Positions 1-7,875 of a stretch of DNA of 43,910 nt are shown piece by piece. This DNA is from Desulfobacterales bacterium. GTDB taxonomy: Bacteria; Desulfobacterota; Desulfobacteria; Desulfobacterales; UBA2156. A program made the position numbers and the translations under genes. A model generated the notes under the pieces. The model was not told the DNA's origin. It saw only the letters and a list, made by a program, of their open reading frames with translations, and ran no database searches. The stretch lies in NCBI GenBank assembly GCA_027025555.1, contig JALVQN010000052.1, positions 1 through 43,910 on the forward strand, read 5' to 3'. Positions within the stretch are counted from its first letter, which is position 1. Every line of letters starts with the position of its first letter.

Positions 1-161
1 GCCGTCTCTTTGGCTTGATTCATGAAATGTTCCACGGCTTCCATGGCCACGCCAACCAGTCCCAGGGCGGCGCCACTTGATGCCAGGCGGCCGAGACCGC
101 CCCGCTTGCCGAGGGTACTGCCGAGGATCAATCCTCCCAGGAGTTTTTCGGCATTAAACAA
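1..161 (-). CDS. DUF533 / TerB-like protein, N-terminal part (cut by window edge)
   Basis: This is the N-terminal 53 or so residues of a minus-strand protein that runs off the left edge; it is not in the ORF track because it begins with TTG. The TTG (161-159) is preceded on the minus strand by GGGAGG with a 7-8 base gap, which decides the start. The peptide begins LFNAEKLLGGL and continues as a Gly/Leu/Ala-rich stretch (GSTLGKRGGLGRLASSG), then VGVAMEAVEHFMNQ. That pattern resembles the glycine-rich N-terminus of DUF533 proteins, which carry a TerB-like helical domain further on. The family's function is poorly known. The C-terminal domain is outside the window, so the assignment is tentative. 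Confidence 0.45.
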   Translation of the reverse strand, partial: MFNAEKLLGGLILGSTLGKRGGLGRLASSGAALGLVGVAMEAVEHFMNQAKET

Positions 162-411
162 AGGGCTTTCCTCCCTTGAAGCAAAAGGGCAAATCGCTGT
201 TTCGGCACAGGCCGAAACCCATGAGCTTTCGGAATCGATTTTGAAAAAGGGGTCCGGGGATGTCAAGGAAAAAGGACATGCCGGTTCGAGCACGGCCCAG
301 GAAAAAATCTCCGCAACGCGTTTCTGAACCCCGTTTGAAGCCGGCCCTTGAAAGGCGCCGCCCCGGAAGATTTTGAAGTGTCGGGCTTTTTATTCGATTG
401 GCGGATTTTTC

Positions 412-440
412 TTGACAAGGGGAAAGGGACCGGCTATGCT
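412..440 (+). promoter_or_regulatory. Sigma70-type promoter of the transketolase-like operon
   Basis: TTGACA (412-417), a 17-base spacer and TATGCT (435-440) give a near-consensus promoter. The -35 is preceded by a T-tract, forming TTTTTCTTGACA, a 12-mer seen at three other predicted promoters in this window. Transcription would start near 447, about 70 bases before the ATG at 518. Confidence 0.75.
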
Positions 441-446
441 TTTCTG

Positions 447-470
447 GTCTATACATCTATAAGGATAGAC
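447..470 (+). promoter_or_regulatory. Candidate GntR/HutC-type operator at the transcription start
   Basis: GTCTATAC (447-454) fits the GTnTAnAC half-palindrome typical of HutC-subfamily GntR regulators. The hexamer TCTATA occurs twice, at 448-453 and 456-461, an 8-base repeat. GTCTAT (447-452) is also mirrored by ATAGAC (465-470). The site begins at the predicted start point, so a bound protein would block transcription. The second gene of the operon encodes a GntR/UTRA protein, the obvious candidate ligand-responsive repressor. GTnTAnAC also occurs by chance inside genes, so position is the main argument. Confidence 0.5.
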
Positions 471-517
471 AGAAACAAGATCTGAATACAAATTGTGTGA
501 CCGAGGGGAGGCAGGCC

Positions 518-2410
518 ATGAATTTTCCAATCGATTTAAGCGCGTTTCATACACTGAAATTTTCCCTTTCCCAGAGCGAGCTCACCGAACAGGACCAGAC
601 CCGCTTGCAGGAAAACATCGCCTTGGTCCGGGACAGTATCGTCTTTTTTACGGCCTATGCCAACACCAAGGGGTTGGGCGGCCATACGGGAGGCGCCTAC
701 GATATCGTGCCGGAGCTGTTGATCGTGGATGGGTTCATGAAAGGCAACGATTCCGTGTATCCCGTCTATTTTGATGAAGCGGGCCATCGGGTGGCCATCC
801 AGTACCTCATGGCCGTGCTCAATGGCTATAAACCGCCCGAATCCCTGCTCCATTACCGGGAATTCGGCAGCGGACTCTACGGTCATCCTGAAAGAGACGA
901 TGCCCAGGGCGTCTTTTTCAGCTCGGGGCGCCTGGGTCATCTGTGGAGCTTTGTCAACGGCGTGGCCACCGCCCATCCGGACAAGACCGGGGTCCTTTTC
1001 GGCAGCGACGGCTCCCAACAGGAAGGGGGCGATGCAGAGGCCGCCCGGTACGCGGTGGCCCGGCAACTCAATGTCAAGCTCCTCATTGATGACAACGACG
1101 TGACCATCGCCGGCCATCCCAGCCGGTATCTCAAAGGCTTTGACGTGGAAAAGACCCTGGAGGGCCACGGGCTGACGGTGGATACCGGTTCCGGGGAGGA
1201 CCTCCCGGACCTGTACCGGCGGATTCACCGGGCGCTTGCCACAAAAGGACCCGTGGCGCTGATCAACAAGCGGAAAATGGCCGTGGGAATCCCGGGAATC
1301 GAGGGCACCCCCAAGGCCCATGACGTGATTCCGGTGGAATTTGCCGTGGCGTACTTGAAGGAAAAAGGGCGGCAGGAGGCGGTGCGGGCCCTGGAAACGG
1401 CTGCTCCGAAAAAGCACCCTGTGACGTACCTGGGGAGTACGCCGGAAAAAGCCAAGAACCGGGACAATTTCGGGAAGATTCTTTGTGACATCCTCCAAAA
1501 GATCCCGGATCGCAAGTCCAGGGTATTGGTGGTGGATTCGGACCTGGAAGGGTCCTGCGGGCTCCATCATATCCGAAAAGAGTTTCCCGAGATTTACGTG
1601 CTCGGCGGGATCATGGAACGGAACAATTTTTCGGTGGCGGCCGGGTTCGGTTCGGAAAAGGGGCGCCAGGGCATTTTCGGCACCTTTTCCGCCTTTTTGG
1701 AGATGGTGGTTTCGGAGATCACCATGGGTCGATTGAATCGGGCCAATGTCCTGGCCCATTTTTCCCATGCCGGAGTGGATGACATGGCGGACAACACCTG
1801 CCATTTCGGGATCAACAATTTTTTTGCCGACAACGGCTTGCCTGAAAACGATACCACCCGATTGTACTTCCCGGCCGATTCCAACCAGATGCGGGCCGTC
1901 CTCGAAACGGTGTTTCATGATGAAGGGTTGCGTTTCATCTTCTCCACGCGATCTGCCACGCCCTTTATCCAAGATGCAAAGGGAACGCTTTTTTACGATG
2001 AAAATTACCGTTTTGTGCCGGGCACGGACGAGGTGATCCGGGAAGGGGAGCGGGGATACGTGGTCTCCTACGGCGAGATGCTCTATCGCTGCCTGGATGC
2101 GGTGGAGCGCCTGAAAAACGAGCATATCCAGGTGGGCTTGATCAACAAGCCCACGTTGAATGTGGTCGATGAAAAAATGATGGAAAAATTGACAGACGCC
2201 GAGGTTGTTTTGGTGGTGGAATCCCAGAACGCCAAATCCGGCCTGGGGATGCGCTTCGGCACCTGGCTCCTGGAAAGGGGCTTCAAGGGGCGCTATGCCC
2301 ACATGGGCAGTCTCAGGGAAGGCCGCGGCGGCCTGGCCGAACAGATTCCTTACCAGGGCCTCGGGCCGGATGCCATACGGGAGAAAATCCGGGCCATGTG
2401 TAAAACATAG
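518..2410 (+). CDS. Transketolase-like thiamine-diphosphate enzyme
   Basis: Single-chain transketolase-family protein of 630 residues, which would transfer a two-carbon ketol unit between sugar-phosphate-like substrates using thiamine diphosphate and a divalent metal in the cytosol. The N-terminal ThDP domain carries the cofactor motif in variant form, GSDG near residue 161 and DDND near 191, where ordinary transketolases have GDG...NN or DDN. A pyrimidine-binding domain with EITMGRLN and HAGVDDM follows, then a C-terminal domain (about 490-630). The track begins at GTG 497, but GGGGAGG sits just upstream of the ATG at 518, so that start is chosen. It is the first gene of the accessory operon. 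The divergent motif and context argue against a housekeeping transketolase; the natural substrate is unknown. Confidence 0.85.
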   Translation: MNFPIDLSAFHTLKFSLSQSELTEQDQTRLQENIALVRDSIVFFTAYANTKGLGGHTGGAYDIVPELLIVDGFMKGNDSVYPVYFDEAGHRVAIQYLMAVLNGYKPPESLLHYREFGSGLYGHPERDDAQGVFFSSGRLGHLWSFVNGVATAHPDKTGVLFGSDGSQQEGGDAEAARYAVARQLNVKLLIDDNDVTIAGHPSRYLKGFDVEKTLEGHGLTVDTGSGEDLPDLYRRIHRALATKGPVALINKRKMAVGIPGIEGTPKAHDVIPVEFAVAYLKEKGRQEAVRALETAAPKKHPVTYLGSTPEKAKNRDNFGKILCDILQKIPDRKSRVLVVDSDLEGSCGLHHIRKEFPEIYVLGGIMERNNFSVAAGFGSEKGRQGIFGTFSAFLEMVVSEITMGRLNRANVLAHFSHAGVDDMADNTCHFGINNFFADNGLPENDTTRLYFPADSNQMRAVLETVFHDEGLRFIFSTRSATPFIQDAKGTLFYDENYRFVPGTDEVIREGERGYVVSYGEMLYRCLDAVERLKNEHIQVGLINKPTLNVVDEKMMEKLTDAEVVLVVESQNAKSGLGMRFGTWLLERGFKGRYAHMGSLREGRGGLAEQIPYQGLGPDAIREKIRAMCKT

Positions 2411-2507
2411 TGGCTCCGATTCCCATGACGCGCGTGGAATTCAAAGGGCAGGATGTCGGGTCTCAGAGGGGAGGCCTTCGGAAAAAGAAAAAAAGGATGC
2501 CGAGAAC

Positions 2508-3260
2508 GTGATCATCGTCGATCCCAACAATCCCATTCCCAAATACCTTCAAATCAGCACCTGGTTGAGGGAGGCGATTCAACTGGGAAGATATAAAGTG
2601 GGTGAAAAGCTTCCCTCTGAAATTGAATTGTCGCGCATGTGCCGGGTCAATCGCAATACCCTGAGGCAGGCCATCGGCGAGCTGACCGCCGAGGGGTTGC
2701 TCCAGAAGGTGAAGGGCGTGGGCACCTTCGTCTCTTCCAGGGAATCGGTTCCGGTCCGGCATAAACTGAACCGGATTTCCAGCATCGGCATGGAGCTTCA
2801 GCGCTCCGGCATGCGTGAACAGACCCTGATCATCGAGAAGGGCCATGAATCCCCCACCCGAAAAGTGGCCCAACAGCTGGGGTTGAACCCTGACGGTCGG
2901 GTCATCGCCATCCGCCGCCTGCGCTTCGGAGACGAGGTGCCCTTGATTTACGAGGAGACCTTTTTGCCGGCGGATCTTTTCAAAGGCGTGCTGGAGATGG
3001 ATCTGACCGGCTCCATGTACGAAATCTTTACCCGGACGTTCGGTGTGGTTTTGGCCCGGAGCGAACAGAGCATCCGGGCGGTCAACTTGAACAAGAAGAT
3101 TGCCGGGCACTTGGGGCTCAAGCCCAACAGCGCCGCCCTGTATGCGGAAAGCGTGACGTACAATGATCACAACATACCTGTGGAAGTGCTTTGCTGCTAT
3201 TTCAGGGGGGATAAATACGTCTTCGAGGTGGAATTGGGCCAATATCTCTTGACGCCCTAG
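2508..3260 (+). CDS. GntR-family transcriptional regulator, HutC/UTRA type
   Basis: A 250-residue DNA-binding regulator. Residues about 8-75 form the winged helix-turn-helix (PKYLQISTWLREAI, GEKLPSEIELSRM, NRNTLRQAIGELTAEGLL, GVGTFV). Residues about 95-240 look like the UTRA ligand-binding domain (VIAIRRLRFGDEVPLIYEET; ending VFEVELGQYLL). The ORF track runs back to 2205, but that extension reads an out-of-frame part of the transketolase gene. The GTG at 2508, preceded by AAGGAT, is the credible start. UTRA domains bind small metabolites, often sugar phosphates or amino-acid derivatives. It probably acts on the GTCTATAC site upstream of the operon and so autoregulates; the effector is not deducible. 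Confidence 0.9.
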   Translation: MIIVDPNNPIPKYLQISTWLREAIQLGRYKVGEKLPSEIELSRMCRVNRNTLRQAIGELTAEGLLQKVKGVGTFVSSRESVPVRHKLNRISSIGMELQRSGMREQTLIIEKGHESPTRKVAQQLGLNPDGRVIAIRRLRFGDEVPLIYEETFLPADLFKGVLEMDLTGSMYEIFTRTFGVVLARSEQSIRAVNLNKKIAGHLGLKPNSAALYAESVTYNDHNIPVEVLCCYFRGDKYVFEVELGQYLLTP

Positions 3261-3335
3261 GCAAACCAGAAGCAAGAAGGCGCTTCCCGAAAGAACCTCA
3301 CACAACCCTTAACCGTTGCCATAAGGAGGATGTCC

Positions 3336-4535
3336 ATGGAAGAAAAAAATCTACTTGAAAAGCTGGTGGAAGTCAGCCCCGGCATGGAAATCTGGTGGGA
3401 TTCCTCACCGGTCATCTTTAAAAATTGGTGCCGAAAAATGCTCGATAAGGCGGCGCCTCAGGACCGGGAGGTCCTGCAGCGGCAATTCGACCGCATGTAT
3501 GATGAAAATGCGCCGGAAAAACAGCTCTTCCGGGGGGTGACCACCAATCCGCCCCTGTCCTTGCAAGCGATACAGGATGATCCGCCCTACTGGGAAGGGG
3601 TTGCCAAGGAGATCATCCGGGAGAATCCGGGCATCGACACGGAAACCCTGTTTTGGAACCTGTACAAGAGGGTCGTCAAGCGCGGATCGGACATGTATCT
3701 GCCCTTGTTTGAAAAATCCGGGTACAAGGAAGGGTACCTTTCCGGCCAGGTGGACCCGAGAAGCGTTTTCGACAAAGACGCCATGCTGGCCCAGGCCCTT
3801 GAGCTGGCCGCACTCAATCCCAACGTCATGATCAAGGTGCCCGGTTCCAAGCAGGGTTATGAAGTGATCGAAGAGCTGACGGCCCGGGGCATCTCCACGA
3901 ACAACACCTTGACGTTTATCCTGCCCCAGCTGGTGGATTGCGCACGGACCGTCCAGAGGGGCTTGGAAAGGGCCAGGGCAAACAATGTGGATCTGACCCG
4001 GTGGCGTTCGGTGATCACGCACATGGAATCCCGGTACGGCGACCTGGGCGGACTGAGGGACTTTGCAAAGGAAAAGGGCGTCGAACTTACCGAAGGAGAT
4101 GTCCGGTTGGCGGAGCTGGCCATTTTCAAAAAGGCCTATCGATTTCTCGAAGAAAACCGGTTGCCCAGCAAGATGCTCTCCTGCTCCCTCCGGGTCGGAC
4201 CCAAGGTCAATGGAAAGACCCGGATCTGGCACCTGGAAGAAAAGACAGGCGCCGCCATCGTGGTGACCTGCCCGCCGGTCTTTATCGAGCAGCTCATCAA
4301 CTTTGAGAACCCGCAGGATATCGTTTTCGAGAAGGATCGGATCCATGAGGACATCCCGCAAGACGTGTTGGACAAACTCATGCGCGTCCCCTATTTCGAA
4401 AGGGCCTTCGCCGAAGACGGATACACCCGGGATGAATACAATACCCATCCGGCACTGCAGCGCACCGCCGAGCAGTTTTCCAAAGCCACTCAGGAGATGG
4501 TGGCCTTTGCGGAAAAGTGTCTCAACAATGCCTGA
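3336..4535 (+). CDS. Transaldolase-family protein
   Basis: A 399-residue member of the transaldolase (class I aldolase) family. The N-terminal part has RGVTTNPPLS, the family signature TTNP. NVMIKVPGSKQG near residue 167 places the Schiff-base lysine in its usual IKVP context, followed by GISTNNTLTF. These features predict transfer of a three-carbon dihydroxyacetone unit between sugar phosphates. It is longer than most bacterial transaldolases (about 215-320 residues). AAGGAGG at 3323-3329 overlaps the upstream ATG at 3330 and lies at correct distance from the ATG at 3336, so 3336 is chosen. Pairing with a transketolase-like gene suggests joint action on one sugar-phosphate intermediate. Confidence 0.85.
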   Translation: MEEKNLLEKLVEVSPGMEIWWDSSPVIFKNWCRKMLDKAAPQDREVLQRQFDRMYDENAPEKQLFRGVTTNPPLSLQAIQDDPPYWEGVAKEIIRENPGIDTETLFWNLYKRVVKRGSDMYLPLFEKSGYKEGYLSGQVDPRSVFDKDAMLAQALELAALNPNVMIKVPGSKQGYEVIEELTARGISTNNTLTFILPQLVDCARTVQRGLERARANNVDLTRWRSVITHMESRYGDLGGLRDFAKEKGVELTEGDVRLAELAIFKKAYRFLEENRLPSKMLSCSLRVGPKVNGKTRIWHLEEKTGAAIVVTCPPVFIEQLINFENPQDIVFEKDRIHEDIPQDVLDKLMRVPYFERAFAEDGYTRDEYNTHPALQRTAEQFSKATQEMVAFAEKCLNNA

Positions 4536-4575
4536 GCCCGTTTCCTAAAAGCCCATAAAAAGAGGAGACCCTCCC

Positions 4576-5688
4576 ATGCAAGTCGGTGTCTTAAAGGAGA
4601 TCAAGCGAAAAGAAAACCGGGTGTCCATGACGCCCGCCGGTGTGGAACAAATGGTCGCCCGGGGGCACCGGGTCCTTGTTGAAAGGTGCGCCGGAGAGGG
4701 TTCCGGTTTTTCCGATGACGAGTATATCAAGGCCGGTGCCGCCATTGCAGCGACCCCCAAGGAGGTCTACGACTCCTGCGAGATGGTCATGAAAGTGAAA
4801 GAACCGTTGCCCGTGGAATACGATCTGATCCGGGAAAGGCAGGTCCTTTTCACCTATTTCCATTTTGCGGCATCGGAAGAACTCACCCGGGCCATCGTGG
4901 CCAGCAAGGCGATCGCCATCGCCTATGAGACCGTGGAAAAGCCCAACGGTTCCCTGCCGCTATTGACTCCCATGAGCGAAGTGGCCGGCCGCATGGCCAT
5001 TCAGGAAGGGGCCAAGTATCTGGAAAAAACCTTAGATGGAAAAGGGGTGTTGCTCAGCGGGGTGCCCGGCGTGGCGTCCGGAACCGTCCTGATCCTCGGG
5101 GGCGGCGTGGTGGGGACCAATGCGGCCAAGATGGCCTGCGGCCTCGGGGCCAAGGTCTATCTCCTGGACAACAACCTCGACCGGTTGCGTTACCTTTCGG
5201 ATGTCATGCCGCCCAATTGTTTTCCCCTCATGTCCAATCCGGCCGCCATCCGGAAGTTGCTGCCGGAAGCCGATCTGGTGGTCGGTGCGGTTTTGATTCC
5301 CGGTGCCATGGCGCCGAAGCTGGTGACCCGGGACATGTTGGGGCTCATGAAAAAAGGATCGGTCATCGTGGATGTGGCCATCGATCAAGGGGGATGCATC
5401 GAAACCGCCAGGCCCACCACCCACGACGACCCGATCTATGAAGTGGACGGCATTATCCACTATTGTGTGGCCAATATGCCGGGTGCTGTGCCCATGACCT
5501 CCACCATGGCATTGACCAACGCCACATTGCCCTATGTCCTGGAGCTTGCGGAAAAAGGGTTTCGGATCGCCGTCAGGAAAAACCCCGATCTGGCCAAGGG
5601 CGTCAACATCATTGACGGTAAAATCACTTACAAGGGCGTGGCCGAGGCCTTTGGATTGGAATACACGCCGCTGGATGCGGTCCTGTAA
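4576..5688 (+). CDS. ald: Alanine dehydrogenase
   Basis: NAD-dependent alanine dehydrogenase, 370 residues, the usual family length. It interconverts pyruvate, ammonia and NADH with L-alanine. The substrate and catalytic residues of characterised alanine dehydrogenases occur at the same numbers: Arg15 (KRKENR), Lys75 (KVKEP), His96 (FHFAAS) and Asp270 (DVAIDQGG). The dinucleotide-binding loop LGGGVVG lies near 174-180. GAGGAG precedes the ATG. In this cluster it is the only enzyme that can bring in ammonia with reducing power, and it would feed L-alanine to the racemase and aminotransferases downstream. Canonical in every visible respect. Confidence 0.95.
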   Translation: MQVGVLKEIKRKENRVSMTPAGVEQMVARGHRVLVERCAGEGSGFSDDEYIKAGAAIAATPKEVYDSCEMVMKVKEPLPVEYDLIRERQVLFTYFHFAASEELTRAIVASKAIAIAYETVEKPNGSLPLLTPMSEVAGRMAIQEGAKYLEKTLDGKGVLLSGVPGVASGTVLILGGGVVGTNAAKMACGLGAKVYLLDNNLDRLRYLSDVMPPNCFPLMSNPAAIRKLLPEADLVVGAVLIPGAMAPKLVTRDMLGLMKKGSVIVDVAIDQGGCIETARPTTHDDPIYEVDGIIHYCVANMPGAVPMTSTMALTNATLPYVLELAEKGFRIAVRKNPDLAKGVNIIDGKITYKGVAEAFGLEYTPLDAVL

Positions 5689-5771
5689 GGGCCCCGGCAT
5701 TTCCGGCGCTGTTTCACATAACCTGATTCAAAGATACATGAACGGCCATATGAAACCATGAGGAGGAAAAA

Positions 5772-6863
5772 ATGGCAAAAGAACTGAAAGACTGGTTTGT
5801 ACCGTGGCTCCTTACGTCCCGGGAGTACAATGTCAGTATCCTGGACAAGGCGTGGGCCAATCCGGAACACGGGCGGCTCATGCTCAATGAAAACCCCATA
5901 CCGCCTTCCGAAAAGGTCGTCCAGGCGGTGACCGACATCATGAGATATGGAAACCGTTATCCCGACAGCTTCCTGAGGCTGCGAACCAAGATCGGAAAGA
6001 TGTACGACCTGGGACCCGAGAATGTGGCCCTGTGCAACGGTTCTTCGGAGACCATCGATGCCATGATGCGGATTTTTCTCCAGCCGGGTGACGAGTTTAT
6101 CCTTTCCACCCCCACCTTCGAACTCTTTCCACCCCGGGCGGAGTTGTGCGGGGGCAAGGTGGTCCAGATTCCGGTTCGCGAAGCGGACCTTCAGTACGAC
6201 GTGGAGGCCATGCTCAACGCCATCAACGAACGGACCAAGCTGATTTTGATCATCAACCCCAACAACCCCACGGGCGTGTTCATCGAGGATGCCGACCTGA
6301 TCCGATTCTGCGAGACCGGCGTGCCCCTGTGTGTGGATGAAGCGTACCTGGATTACAATCCGGACCGGCCCTCCAAGGCCCCCTTGATCAAGAAATATCC
6401 CCATGTCTTTTTGTCGGTGACCTTTTCCAAGGCCTACGGCTTTGCCGGGATTCGCTTCGGGTTTGTTTTGGGCAGCAAGGAAATGATCGATGCCTTCAAC
6501 AGAATGTTTTTACCCTGGAACGTGAGCCTCATGTCCGCGGCAGCGGCCGAGGCCATCATCGACAACCCGGAGGAGGTCAAGGCCAAGGTGGAACACAACA
6601 ACCGGTGGATGGCCATTTTTACCGAGGAGCTCAAGAAACTCGGGCTCAAGCCGTATCCGGCCCATGGGAACTACATGCTCGTGGATGCCACCATGACCGG
6701 GAAGACCACGCAAGAGATCCTCCAGGCCGCCATGGATATGGAGAAGATTTATCTGAAGAAGATCGGAGAAATCCACGGAAAGACCGGCTATTTCAGGGTG
6801 ACACCGGGAACAGACGAAGAAAATGAACGTTTCTTGAAGTTCATCCGGGCCTACTTCGGATAG
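5772..6863 (+). CDS. HisC-like fold-type I aminotransferase
   Basis: PLP-dependent class I/II aminotransferase of 363 residues, closest in style to histidinol-phosphate aminotransferases. Visible motifs are LNENP near residue 38, the NPNNPTG cofactor motif at 162-168, DEAYLDY at 189-195 and the PLP-binding lysine, Lys220, in TFSKAYGFAGIRFG. AGGAGG precedes the ATG. HisC-like enzymes accept many 2-oxo acids or phosphorylated ketones, so substrate cannot be read from the sequence. No other histidine-biosynthesis gene is nearby, which argues against a role in histidine synthesis. Context suggests amination of an oxo intermediate from the transketolase/transaldolase pair. Confidence 0.88.
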   Translation: MAKELKDWFVPWLLTSREYNVSILDKAWANPEHGRLMLNENPIPPSEKVVQAVTDIMRYGNRYPDSFLRLRTKIGKMYDLGPENVALCNGSSETIDAMMRIFLQPGDEFILSTPTFELFPPRAELCGGKVVQIPVREADLQYDVEAMLNAINERTKLILIINPNNPTGVFIEDADLIRFCETGVPLCVDEAYLDYNPDRPSKAPLIKKYPHVFLSVTFSKAYGFAGIRFGFVLGSKEMIDAFNRMFLPWNVSLMSAAAAEAIIDNPEEVKAKVEHNNRWMAIFTEELKKLGLKPYPAHGNYMLVDATMTGKTTQEILQAAMDMEKIYLKKIGEIHGKTGYFRVTPGTDEENERFLKFIRAYFG

Positions 6864-6897
6864 ATATCGGGGTTTCGCCCCTTACCCCTTGGAGATG

Positions 6898-6923
6898 CCC
6901 ACCGGAGGCCTGCTTCCGGTGGG
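6898..6923 (+). repeat. RNA hairpin between the two aminotransferase genes
   Basis: CCCACCGGA (6898-6906) and TCCGGTGGG (6915-6923) form a perfect nine-base inverted repeat with an eight-base loop. It lies in the 165-base gap after the HisC-like gene and has no following T-run, so it is more likely an mRNA stability or processing element than a terminator. A second small stem, GGGG/CCCC, lies just upstream at about 6869-6881. Confidence 0.5.
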
Positions 6924-7028
6924 AACGTCTTCATTTCCAAAAAAGGCTCAAGAGCAAAACTTTTGGGTCTTGCGGCCGGGAAGGGGCGCCCTGAAATCGG
7001 ATAAAAGAAAACCGAAAGGTGAAGGACA

Positions 7029-7874
7029 ATGGATACCTATTATGTGGACGGAGTCTTTGTGCCGGAGGACCAGGCCGTCATTTCGGTCAAGGATCTCGCG
7101 GTGCTCAGGGGTTTCGGCGTGTTCGATTTTTTAATCACTTACAACAAGCGGCCCTTTTATCTCGAAGCGCATGTCAAGCGCCTCCAGAATTCGGCCGACA
7201 AGATCGGCCTGAAACTCAACCATACCGGTGCGCAGATCTGTGAAATCGTGGAAGAGACCGTTCGTCGGAACACCCACCATGAGGAGTCGAACATCCGGAT
7301 TCTTTATACCGGCGGCATCAGTTCAGACGGTGTCACCCCGGAAGGAAACGGCAAACTCCTGGTGATGGTGACCCCCAAGCTGGAGCTTCCCGGCTGGTGG
7401 TATACGGACGGGGTCAAGATCATCACCCTTGACATCGAGCGGTTCATCCCCGGCGCCAAAAGCACCAACTACCTGAGCGCCGTCTGGGCCCTTCAACAGG
7501 CCCACCAGGAAGGCGCCATCGAATCCATCTATGTGGACCGGCATCACCGTCTCCTCGAAGGCACCACCACCAATTTCTTCTTTTTCAAAGAAGGCAAACT
7601 GATCACCCCCCCGTCGGACATTTTGCCGGGGATCACCCGGAGTGTCATCCTGGAGCTGGTGAAGGATCATTTCGAGGTCCAGTTGAGGGATGTGCATAAA
7701 GAAGAACTCGAGACCATGGAAGAGGTCTTCATCACGGCCTCCAACAAGGAGGTGGTCCCGGTGATTCAGATCGATCAGACGGGCATCGGAGACGGCAAGC
7801 CCGGGGAAAAGACCCGGAAGGTCATGCGCCTTTTTCAGGAGTATACCACGGCCTACGGACAGGGGAAGGTTTAG
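7029..7874 (+). CDS. Class IV aminotransferase, D-amino-acid aminotransferase-like
   Basis: PLP-dependent fold-type IV aminotransferase of 281 residues, the length of bacterial D-alanine aminotransferases. It would move the amino group of D-alanine (or a branched-chain amino acid) to a 2-oxo acid. Visible elements are RGFGVFDFL near 27-35, the PLP lysine Lys144 in PGAKSTNYL, Glu177 in LLEGTTTNFF, and LPGITRSVIL near 204. The alanine racemase gene begins one base after its stop codon, so the two are translationally coupled; this favours the D-specific assignment. Branched-chain aminotransferase or aminodeoxychorismate lyase relatives share the fold and cannot be fully excluded. Confidence 0.82.
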   Translation: MDTYYVDGVFVPEDQAVISVKDLAVLRGFGVFDFLITYNKRPFYLEAHVKRLQNSADKIGLKLNHTGAQICEIVEETVRRNTHHEESNIRILYTGGISSDGVTPEGNGKLLVMVTPKLELPGWWYTDGVKIITLDIERFIPGAKSTNYLSAVWALQQAHQEGAIESIYVDRHHRLLEGTTTNFFFFKEGKLITPPSDILPGITRSVILELVKDHFEVQLRDVHKEELETMEEVFITASNKEVVPVIQIDQTGIGDGKPGEKTRKVMRLFQEYTTAYGQGKV

Positions 7875-7875
7875 C

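Larger units (their letters stand above)
162..517. other. Intergenic promoter region between the DUF533-like gene and the transketolase-like operon
   Basis: No gene is supported here. The two short ORFs in the track (22..327 plus, 154..456 minus) have no recognisable composition and overlap the better DUF533-like reading frame. The right half holds a sigma70-type promoter, an operator candidate and the ribosome binding site of the transketolase-like gene, each listed separately. The left half shows nothing identifiable beyond the divergent gene's leader. Confidence 0.6.

Noticed and set aside
154-456. Minus-strand ORF of 100 residues at the left edge
   Set aside because: It overlaps the better DUF533-like frame, has no recognisable composition and contains the operon's promoter.
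536-2302. Long minus-strand ORF of 588 residues opposite the transketolase-like gene
   Set aside because: Low-complexity His/Gly/Arg-rich reading with no domain; it is the shadow of the plus-strand gene, as are the long ORFs opposite ald, dsrB, alr and the CapA gene.
6864-7028. Riboswitch in the gap between the two aminotransferase genes
   Set aside because: Only simple stems were found; no known riboswitch core could be recognised.
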